Source: Cristatella mucedo
Taxonomy: Eukaryota; Bryozoa; Phylactolaemata; Cristatellidae
NCBI GenBank assembly: GCA_009760855.2
Contig: WPIO01000164.1
Coordinates: 364,001-428,000, forward strand
DNA length: 64,000 nucleotides
Direction: 5' to 3'
Each line of letters begins with the position of its first letter. Position 1 is the first letter of the stretch. Of this stretch, positions 54,961 through 64,000 are shown in pieces. The notes under the pieces are model-generated. The model was not told the DNA's origin. It saw nothing but the letters and a program-made list of their open reading frames with translations, and did no database searches. The position numbers and the translations under genes were made by a program.

Positions 54961-55964
54961 TAGGTTACATGAAATTAAGCAGCTAAGCAACCATCACGTT
55001 TTTTTGATCCTTGAAATGTGTTGAAGCCTAAGTGAGCTTATCTCATTCTGATGAAGCACATTATATCACACATAAAAAAGTTCAGAATCACACAAGTTTA
55101 TACCAACATTTAAGATCCACAACAAAACGTCCATTATCTTGATAGATAATATTTATATACCCAGCTACTTCTTAATATGATTTCGATTGGATCTCTTGAG
55201 AAAATTCACCTCTGACAAGTTCATTGAGCAAAGCAATAAAAGGACGGCTGATTTTCATGATCTCTAACATAGCTACCACAACAGTGTTATTTGGCTTTTC
55301 AGCAGAAAAAAGGGTCTAAATAAATATAAGAGGGAACCATGGATTATTAGTTAAACAAATGTTTATCGACTTTGAAACTTGTATAGATTACGTAAAAACA
55401 ATTTTACAAGATTATTGGAACACAGTTTTGGTTTTTTGTCTTCTAATTCTCAATGTCTGGTGACGACTTAAGCTTTCTGATTCTTCAATTTGCTCAATCG
55501 GTAATTTCTTTAGTGGTCTCATCTTGACCATATTTAACGTTGTAAGATTTTCACACTTAGCAGTGTCAGAACCACCGTCCGTCATCTGTGGTACGATAGC
55601 CAGTGCAGTTGCTTCAATGCCACTATAAAAATAAATAAATGTGGACGATCTTTCAATCTAGAGTGATCATTTCTTCGCTGGGTAAGATGATTAACGTGAG
55701 TGGTGAGCATAGTAAATGAGAATTAACATGAACAAGCAGGGATCTTGCCAACACATTAGCTCCCAAATTTAAGTTCATTATTTGTTTTAAAGCTCTCTTT
55801 TGCATCAGCAATGTGGAGCCTTAATTCATACTCAATATTGCCTAACTTTGCAGGTTATCTGGTCCTGTCGCTTACAGCACTATTGCCTAAATTTTAATTC
55901 AACCAGTGCGGCGTGAAAATAGAAGGATGTTTTAGGAAGTCTTACCATCTCGCCTCCTGACATG
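54961..55964. other. Unassigned, AT-rich
   Basis: No feature supported. Confidence 0.4.
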
Positions 55965-56925
55965 TATCTCCGTCTGTAACTCCACAAAGTCATAAAAAAC
56001 TATGTGGGTGTTACGCAGGAGACTTTTGGATAGCACACTCACAGCCTAAGCAGCTTTCGATACGCATTCTGTAGCCAACAGACCTCGTCTCACGCAACAA
56101 AGAGAAAGTGGGAAGCATAGCAGAATCAGGAGAGCAGTTGAGGTAGTGAGTGGCATAGAAGTAGCACCTCAGGACCACTGAAAAAGATGTGCCATAGTCG
56201 GCAGTAGGAAAGTAGTTGTCGTTGGGTAAGAATTGTGAAGCGAGTTCCACAGTGTAGGACCTACAAAGCTAAAGCTTCTGTCGCTAACTGTCTTTAAGCA
56301 GAGGAATGGGACAGCTAATTTCTTGTCCACACAGGACCTCGGGGCGCGAACAGGCTAAAACTAATGTAGCAGTTCAGCTAGGTACGAAGGAGCCAAGCCG
56401 TGGCGGGCCTTGTGGGTTAGCTTAAGAACTTTGCTCTGTATCCTTTGCTCAACCGGCAACCATCCTAGCTCTTTCAGCAGAGGTGACACGTGCTCCAACC
56501 GCTGCGATTATAAGACCAGCCTTGCAGCCATATTCATAGTCCGCTGTAGTGGCATAATAGCTTTCTTTGGCAGCCCAGCCAAAAGGAAATTACAATAATT
56601 AAGCCAAGACAGAACTAAAGAGCTAGTTAAATTTTTTGCAAGCCAGTGTGAGAGACAGCTCCTAATCTTGGATAGGGATCGGATGTGATTGCTAGCTGTA
56701 GAAGCAATCATTTGAATGAAGCTTTTGAAATTGAGGCAGTTGTCGAACACGACACCTAGATTACGAGCACGTGGTGAAGGTCGCACAATAGCGTCACCTA
56801 TTAGAACAGCAAAGCCTTTTACTCTAGCCACACGCTCAGGGTATATATGAGCAACAGTTTGGTTTTATCATCATTTAATTTCAGGAAGTTTCCTGACATC
56901 CAGGATTGAATATCGGCATGCATTC
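55965..56925 (-). mobile_element. LINE-B 3' copy, 5'-truncated
   Basis: It runs from the terminus ATGTATCTCCGTCTGTAAC through UTR and C-terminal coding (56508-56831 reads [19 protein letters not shown]) to the ATCCAGGATTGAATATCGG region. Confidence 0.9.
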
Positions 56926-57352
56926 CTTGATATTATTGTTGCTGCTAAGATTCATGAACTATGCAATAACAAAATGAAAGCACCATGCAGCCTCAGCTGT
57001 GGGTCAAGGAACCGCTCAGAGGCCGCTCGTTTGGTATTCCTGGCATTGTCTCAAACCGCTCAGCACGCTCCCCCGCATACTTTACTGTAAATCTCTCTAA
57101 CTTAGTGGTCGTCAGGCCTGTTGTAACCCAATCGGCCAGACTTAACACTTGCCTTTGGAATCCTCACTCAACGTGCAATAAACCTCTAGTAATAAACGAC
57201 CTTTTTCTGAAAATGGTATTGACCTGCTCGCCCTAACTAAAACTTGGCTAAAATCGATAAACTGCCTGACAATTGAAGACGCAACTCCATCTCATTTCTC
57301 ATTCTTTCACACCCCCAGATCAATCAAAACTGGAGGTGGATTTGCTATTATA

Positions 57353-58150
57353 ATGCCCTCGAAATTCAACTTCCAGCCATTTGCAGTACTCTCGAAGCTG
57401 TCTTTTAAATCAACTGTCTCTGTCTCACCCGAAAACAAGCTACCGATAGTGGCAGTAGTCTATCGCCCACCAGGTACGAAATCCTCCTTTATCTCAGATT
57501 TCTCAGATCTAATTTCAAATCTGAGTGCAAGAAATCGATCCTTCCTCAATATGGGAGGTTTCAACGTCAACTTTGATAACTTATCTGACGTTTTGAGCAC
57601 CGAATTTTGTGCATTGACTGACTCAGTATCTCTTGTGGCTCATGTGCATGGCCCTACCCACATCAAGGGTAACACACTCGACCAAATTTTCTCATATAGC
57701 TGCACTTTGTCATCACCAATTATCACCAAATCCTGCTTATCTGACCACCTGCATATCTCATTCAATCTACAGTGTGTGTCCACGTCCTCCTCTAAAAGAA
57801 CCTGTGAATCGCGAAACCTCAAGACCCTTGACATCGATGCTGTCCGTGCGAGAATATTTGTTTCCCCTTTGCTGCTCAGTCCTCCCTCCGATCTGTCATC
57901 ACTGGTAGATTGCTACAACACGACACTAGCTGACACGCTCGACGAGTTTGCACCTCTGACAAAGCTCACTGTGAGCCCCCGCCCAGATGGCCTATGGTTT
58001 ACGAAATACATTAAACTAGCCAAGTGTACTAAACGAAAGCTTGAAAAGACATACAAAAGATCCGGACTAACTGTCCATCGACAGGCATATGAATACTACT
58101 GTAGGTCGTACCAATCGATCATAGCAAAGGCCAAGTCTAGCTTCTACTGA
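57353..58150 (+). pseudogene. LINE-A APE endonuclease and linker
   Basis: VAVVYRPPG, FLNMGGFNVNFDN, KGNTLDQIFS and SCLSDHLHISF mark an APE-type nuclease. The expected GDFN reads GGFN, so a catalytic Asp is lost. The N-terminal part (LNTCLWNPHSTCNKPLVIND) is in another frame at 57.14-57.21 kb. The linker [20 protein letters not shown] follows and stops at 58150. Confidence 0.85.
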
Positions 58151-58612
58151 AACGTTGCTGAATCACATATGCATAATCCAAAAATGCTGATGTCGACAAT
58201 AAACCATCTCCTCAAACGTTACCAGGTTAGATCCTTACCTGATGATCCTTGTGATTATCAAGCCGATCGCTTCACTCGATTCTTTGTGCAGAAGATAGAC
58301 AAGATCATGGAATAAATCCCTGCGATGAATACCTTCCCACTAGAACCCTGTTCCTCGGTTCCTGGCTGCGCCTCAATGTCTGCATTTAAGCAGTTCACTA
58401 GTGATCTAGTCCTAAAGTTCGTATCTCAATGAAAGAAGACAAGTCGACTGGTCCCTATTCCCACTGTCCTGCTCCTACGTTGCATTGATCTGCTGCTATC
58501 ATGCATAACCAACATCATTAATATGTAATTAGCCTCAGGTCAGGTCCCAACACCTTTCAAAAAAGCTGTAGTCAAGCCACTTCTCAAGAAAGCTACACTA
58601 GACCAAGAGAAC

Positions 58613-59464
58613 TTGAGCAACTACCGCCCAGTCTCCGTTCTACCATTCCTATCAAAGACACTGAAACGGGTCGTGGCAGACCAGCTGAACTCATATATCG
58701 AAACCTCACACCTTGCTAGTAAGTTCCAGTCTGGCTTTAGAGCTAATTACTCCACAGAGTCAGCATTGCTTCGGGTTTACAACGACCTCCTTAGGAATGC
58801 AGACATGGGTAGAGTGTCTCTTCTTGTTTTGCTCGATCTTTAGACAGCTTTTGATACCATCGATCACAAAGTACTTCTAGGACGCCTCTCATCTCGCCTG
58901 GGCACCACTGGCACTGCTCTGCAGTGGTACAAGTCCTATCTCAGTGGGAGACTCCCGAGTATTGACGTGAATGGACAAGGATCGTCTGAACTACCTCTGA
59001 AATATGGAGTACCTCAGGGTTCCGTGTTAGGTCTGGTTCTCTTCACGGTTTATATTCTCCCTCTTGCTGATGTGATTGCCAAGCACAATCTAAGCTTTTA
59101 CTTCTATGCAGACGACACTCAGTTGTAACTTCGCTTTGATCCCTCCCAGCCTTCGAGCACCACAAAGTCGCTCAACTTACTTGCTGCACGCATTGATGAA
59201 ATCTGCACATGGATGGCAGCACATTTTCTAAAACTTAACGTTGATAAAACTAACTTACTAGCTATGGGCAAACCCAGTGTGATTCAGAGATTGGAAAGGC
59301 TGACTTTCAAAATAGGCTGCTCTGCCAGAATATCTCTAGTTGAATCAGCTCGAAATCTAGGTGTCATATTCCAAAGCGATCTTTTGTTAGACGACCACAT
59401 CAGCTCCACAGTCAAATCTGCCTATTTTCAGCTTCATAGCATTGCTAAAATTAGGGCTTGTTGA
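58613..59464 (+). pseudogene. LINE-A reverse transcriptase, interrupted by stops
   Basis: [41 protein letters not shown] then stop, [25 protein letters not shown] and FYFYADDTQL then stop. The YADD box is intact, but two point stops (after LLDL and after DDTQL) inactivate it. Confidence 0.85.
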
Positions 59465-60529
59465 GATAAGGATACCACGTCCACGTTTGTCCGTGCATTC
59501 GTGACATCCCGTCTCGACTTCTTTAACTAACTGCTCACTGGCCTACCAGCATGTGCGATCAGGCGATTGCAGCTGGTGCAAAACTCTGCAGCTAGGCTTG
59601 TCTGTCGTGAGCGTCGCAGTTGCCACATTACTCCACTTCTCGCTGACCTGCACTGGCTACCAGTGAGGCCACGGATTGACTTCAAGGTTTTGTCGCTCAC
59701 TTTTAGGTCCCTTCATTCTATGGCTCCAGCCTACTTTTCAGATATACTACCCCATCAGGCCAAGCATCGTACCACCCACTTTTCGGTATCCAACAGTCTG
59801 GAAATACCTCGTACAAACCTCAAATCCTTTGGAGACCGTGCATTTAGCTCGTATGCTCCCAAAGCCTGGAACTTTCTCCCGACCTACGTCTGAACATCCC
59901 GTGACCTGACCACATTTAAAATGAACTTAAAACACACCTATTTAGGACATCATCTAGTGGGTCCCTGTGATTCGTCCTTGATGTGCTTATGCGTGATGAC
60001 ACTGTGAAAGCTGCCACTAACCACATTTGCATGCCGACCCTGTGCGTTTCACCCCTAACCATGTTATTCATTTTGTTTGTTTTTCAGGCATGATTTTACT
60101 TACTATTCTATTGCATATCACTTTGCAGCAATTGTAAAGCACCTAGAAAGCGATTAGGTTCTCTGAGGGTGCTTTATCAAGTGCAATATTTTTATTATCT
60201 CCGTTTAACTTCGGTGCACTACTTACCCTAATCTTTTTCTGCACTTTATAGGATGTAATTTGTACACACTATGTAGGGGCGGGGCTATTAGCTGCTAATG
60301 AGTCCAATTCGGCCGTCTCGGCGAGATTTCTCCTGAAGTTCTTTTACATTTTAACATTTCATTATTTATCGACATTGATCTATGTAGAATATCTTTCAAT
60401 TAGTTGTAGTGCGAATCGACTCAATTTTGTTCCTTTCGGGAGGCAATTGCTGGCCATACTGTCTAGGCCCATGAATGGGTCTCATGGTCTATTATTATTA
60501 GCATTTAGTGGATGCCTGTACTTTGTCCT

Positions 60530-60870
60530 TTATGTGCCTCAGCTTTCAGGTCCCTTCATCACTTGACTCCAGTCTACCCATTAGTTTTGCTCCCTCACCA
60601 GGATTCGCATCGTTCCAACGGTTTTTCGGAGCCTAACCGTTTAAGTATATCTCATGCAAACTTAAAATCCTTCCGAGGCTCTGCATTTCGTTCGTATGCT
60701 ACTAAAGCCTGGAACTCACTCCCGAATAGTGTCACGACATGTCTTGACTTGTCCATATTAAAAAAGACACTAAAAATGCTTCCATTTATTACAATATTTA
60801 GTTTGTCCCTGTGAATCGTCATTTATATACTTATGCTTGCTGACACTGATGAATACTGGCACTAACCCAG
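60530..60870 (+). mobile_element. LINE-A 3' fragment, diverged
   Basis: It begins near the recurrent break (GTGCCTCAGCTTTCAGGTCC) and encodes HHLTPVYPLVLLPHQDSHRS. It is followed directly by another LINE-A fragment. Confidence 0.75.
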
Positions 60871-60871
60871 C

Positions 60872-61250
60872 TCGCAAGCTTAAAAATCCTTTTGAGACCG
60901 TGCACTCAGTTCGTATGCTCCCAAAGCATAGGACTTTATCCCGACTTGCGTCATAACGTCTCCTGACTTGCCCATATTTAAAAAGAATTTACAAACACAC
61001 CTATTTAGGACAACACTTAGCGGGTCCCTGTGATTCGTCCTTCACGTGCTTATGAGTGCTGACACTGTGCATGCTGCCACTGACCACACTTGCATGCTGA
61101 CCATGTGCATGACATCCCTAAACATGTTATTAATGTTTCTCAAGCATGATATTACTCACCATTCAATGGCGCTTCCCTTGCAGCAAATTTAAAGTGCCAA
61201 GAAAGAGATTGAGTTCTCATAGGGCACTTTATCAAGTGCACTATTAGGAT
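60872..61250 (+). mobile_element. LINE-A 3' fragment in tandem
   Basis: It restarts in C-terminal coding (CTTAAAAATCCTTTTGAGACC), overlapping what the previous fragment already covered, and continues through the UTR and hairpin. The ATT tail is lost. Confidence 0.8.
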
Positions 61251-62163
61251 CATTGATATACATTTTACATGCTTTTTTCTCACCATTCATTTCCAACACT
61301 TCAAAGCTTCATCGGATTATATTTCCACGGGGCTACACGGCATGTTCCTAGTTATTAAAAGAGAAAATACCTGAAAACCTGGCTGACAACAGGGTGCGAA
61401 TTTCAGCGATAGATTCTGTTTTTAGCTGAGATGTTGTTTTAGTTTATGAAAATCTGTTAAATAGGGATGACTATGTACATACAGCCTCTTAGCCTTTGAG
61501 TAAGCCCTTCGAAACTCCCGATGTATGTCCTCGGCGTTTTTTATTTAAAGAGAGATAAGAATGTTATCACACAACTTTTACGGTCTAGTGCATTCAAATA
61601 AAGTATTGTGCTGCAGTTAACGTTCTCGGGCATTCGCCACTCCCCCTTCGTGGCTTGCCCTAGACTTTCCGAAGACGGGCGTTGACTCAGGAAGTGTTTT
61701 ATATTTCTCCTCTCCAAAAATCTAGTCTCGTGGCTGATGAACTTATTAAAATCTTTAATCTAACCTGAATTGAACTATCTTGGAATCGCCCGGACATCGT
61801 CAGCATCAGGCTTTCTAAAAAGGTGGCATTTAGCCGTCCAGGCTATCAAATTTCAGCAAGCACTTTGAAGGCATCGCACGGAAGAAGTCTATCTCTAGAT
61901 TTCGCTATAGCAGTTGTGCACCATTCGTTTCTCTCCGTATCTCTCACACTGATTCTCCACCAGTTAGCTCCGTAATGGCAAGCTGCGTGACACTTGAAGC
62001 TAAACGGCACGAAAGCGATGCTGCCTCATCTCGGGCAGTCAGCTCTCAGCCTATATTGAACTTGCATTACAAAGCCACAGTCAGAGGTCAGTGAAACGTC
62101 TGGCTTGCCAGAGTGAAATAGCACAGTGATAAATTTAGTGAATATTAATTCTATTCTACTTAC
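61251..62163 (-). other. Spacer with a possible Ig-like exon at 61850-62015
   Basis: On the minus strand a frame reads VPFSFKCHAACHYGANWW, ISVRDTERNEWC and LLPCDAFKVLAEI before TGA. The spacing of PFS-x-C resembles Ig-1 (HPFSVTC). No strong acceptor is present. The plus strand is also open here, so the call is weak. Confidence 0.3.
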
Positions 62164-62426
62164 TCTACATGAGCACGCGCCTCTTTGGACTGTCGATTAG
62201 TGTCTTGAGTAGTGATTTTCCCGAGAGTTTCGTCATCGGCCGAGCCCACGGCAATCGGATCACCAAGGGCCAATTCGTTTGTCGACAGTATATTTTGAAA
62301 GTATTGCTGTGCTGATAGTTGGTTCCCTACCAATCGAGATAGATTTGCTGTTTTACCATTTAATTCCGTCGATTTGTCATCGGTATGTGCTCCGGTACAG
62401 TGGATAACGTTGAAAGCTGATTGGGC
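62164..62426 (-). CDS. Internal exon of an unidentified gene
   Basis: The 263-nt exon has acceptor ATTTTCTTTTTAG and donor GTAAGT, both near perfect. Only one of the three frames is open for all 87 codons; the other two have stops. It is phase 0 at the start and phase 2 at the end, unlike the extracellular gene. The product is polar and Gln/Thr/Asp-rich (TDDKSTELNGKTANLSRLVG, NELALGDPIAVGSADDETLG), suggesting a soluble intracellular or spacer segment. No family recognised. Neighbouring exons were not found. Confidence 0.55.
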
Positions 62427-63351
62427 CTAAAAAGAAAATTTACATAGTCGACCATATTCTTAGTAAGCACCACAAGGGCTACGAGTACAGTCGGTCGCGA
62501 GCCCAATATCTAAATTACGCTTTCAATTCAGTTTTTTAGAACTACAAGATAAATCAACTTTCGTGCAATATGCCACGAGTAAAGATTTTATGAGCACTAA
62601 GCTCGCTCCAGAAATCGGGCGGCTTCGGAATTCCGGTGAAAGTTCGACGATATTTTGACAGTTCAGACAAATTATTTTAGAAAAACGTCAAATCGCTTTT
62701 TTAGCTGCTTAAAGATTATTCTTGCGTGGAAAGAATTCTAACGAATCTTAAAGTCTTGTTTTAGTTTGACATCATACCTCGGTAACCTTGATAATTGACT
62801 TTATACCTGGTGATACTGCTCCTGAACTAGCGGCGAGGAGCTAAGCACTGGGCGGCGAGCTAGTTACCTGTGCAACCGAATCGCTGCAAACCTTTGACCT
62901 AACTGGTACGGGCAAGGGAGAACTAAATAAATCAGGCCTTTTTTGGCGACACTTTTTCGTCGGGGAGTTACTGAGCTGAGGCCTGGCTATTTTGATCTTA
63001 AACGAGTTGATCCGGCGACAAGAGCTGACGCTGCATTACCCCAGTAGTACACGGACAGTTTAGACTGTCGCATGCTCAGCGTTGCCAATAGCATTAATTG
63101 CATATTTAGGGTGGCCAATCCTTGCAGTTAGGAGTGTCTCGGGCATATTTTCGGACTGTATTGCATACTTTGTACGGATTCATAGCTTGCAATTGTTTTG
63201 TGCAAAGTAAAATACATATACGGCAGATGGGAGCAATATTTGTTCCGTTATAGGAATCTTTTTGTATTTTTATTTTAATTATTTGATCATTAATGATTGT
63301 GCGAATTACATTTTGGTTTATAAGCTGACGCTTTTACGAATGTTTTCAGCT
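62427..63351. other. Spacer or intron, no feature seen
   Basis: No feature supported. Confidence 0.35.
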
Positions 63352-63880
63352 AGCAATTGTGTCGCTCACTTTTAGGTCCCTTCGTTCTATGGCTCCAGCC
63401 TATCTCTCCGACATACTCCCCCATCAGGCCAAGCATCGTACCACCAGCTTTTCGGAATCCAACAGTCTACCAATACCTCGTACAAACCTCAAATCCTTTG
63501 GAGACCGTGCATTTAGTTCGGATGCTCCCAAAGCCTGGAACTCCCTCCCGACCTGCGTCAGAACATCCCCTGACCTGACCGCATTTAAAAGGAACTTAAA
63601 AACACACCTATTTAGGACAGCATTGAGTGGGTCCCTGTGATTCGTCCTTCCCGTGCTTATGCGTGCTGACACTGTGCATGCTGCCACTAACCACATTTGC
63701 ATGCCGACCCTGTGTGTGTCACCCCTAACCATGTTATTCATTTTGTTCGTTTTTCGAGCATGATTTTACTTACCATTCAATTGCATTTCCATTTGCAGCA
63801 AATGTAAAGCGCCTAGAAGGAGATTAAGTTCTCTGAGGGCGCTTTATCAAGTGCATTATTGTTGTTATTATTATTATTGT
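63352..63880 (+). mobile_element. LINE-A 3' unit (about 525 bp), best-preserved
   Basis: It starts at TGTGTCGCTCACTTTTAGG and encodes 93 open codons ([19 protein letters not shown] ... [13 protein letters not shown]), then UTR, perfect hairpin AAAGCGCC/GGCGCTTT and (ATT)n. Probably one of the youngest copies. Confidence 0.95.
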
Positions 63881-64000
63881 CATTAGCGGCCGTACAAATG
63901 GCACTGGTCTATGAAAATTAGGAAAGCCCTCAAGGGCTAAGCAGTAGTGGAGTAGTCAACCTGTAGTCTTTTGGTTTATTAAAGCCTTATTACGCTTTTT

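Larger units (their letters stand above)
56985..60198 (+). mobile_element. LINE-A, longest plus-strand copy (about 3.2 kb)
   Basis: It contains the endonuclease (57.13-57.75 kb), linker, RT (58.6-59.12 kb), C-terminal domain, UTR, hairpin and an interrupted ATT tail. It lies head to head with the LINE-B copy at 55.97-56.93 kb. Frameshifts and stops interrupt ORF2. Confidence 0.9.

Noticed and set aside
1-64000. CRISPR arrays, rRNA genes or bacterial operons
   Set aside because: No regularly spaced direct repeats, no rRNA signature and no compact bacterial gene layout are present.

Overview
The window is metazoan nuclear DNA. The evidence is GT-AG introns joining short exons for extracellular domains, non-LTR retrotransposons of CR1/L2 type, tRNA-derived SINEs and a Ty3/Gypsy relic. 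Repeats fill well over half of it. No rRNA, CRISPR or prokaryotic-style operon is visible. The species cannot be named from sequence alone; an invertebrate (sponge, cnidarian or lophotrochozoan grade) fits the repeat types and the domain mixture.

The main host locus is one large minus-strand gene, or possibly more than one, read from about 42.1 kb down past 1.5 kb and leaving the window on the left. It begins with a signal-peptide exon (42144-42081). Ig-like exons follow near 32.6, 26.8 and 16.3 kb, then a TSP1 exon (12.8 kb), a two-exon C-type-lectin-like domain (CTLD) fused to TSP1 (10.1 and 9.8 kb), two CCP/sushi exons (7.1 and 6.8 kb), a second CTLD (6.5 and 2.4 kb), TSP1 (2.1 kb) and CCP (1.6 kb). 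All but one of the exon ends I could place are phase 1, the classic sign of shuffled extracellular modules. Several joins restore domain signatures: the last Cys codon of the 2.1 kb TSP1 exon supplies the first Cys of the 1.6 kb CCP. The predicted product is secreted or a cell-surface ectodomain. It may act in recognition or adhesion, but no ligand can be inferred.

The introns are packed with mobile elements. LINE-A is a CR1/L2-like family with endonuclease and reverse transcriptase; its 3' end is a nested hairpin followed by (ATT)n. Nearly thirty fragments of it are present, the longest at 28.5-31.2 kb (minus) and 57.0-60.2 kb (plus). LINE-B is a second CR1-like family ending in a TACATTACATT-type tail, with about nine copies. 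SINE-1 is tRNA-derived and carries a LINE-A-like 3' hairpin tail. SINE-2 is tRNA-derived with a different tail. A decayed Ty3/Gypsy element lies at 36.9-39.55 kb, and a probable solo LTR sits inside a (CT)n tract at 11.7-12.0 kb.

Right of 42.2 kb the window is mostly repeats and unassigned DNA. A second minus-strand exon with excellent splice sites at 62.2-62.4 kb points to another, unidentified gene. Small possible host-gene remnants lie at 5.1-5.5 kb (CYLD-like deubiquitinase motif) and 34.7-34.9 kb.
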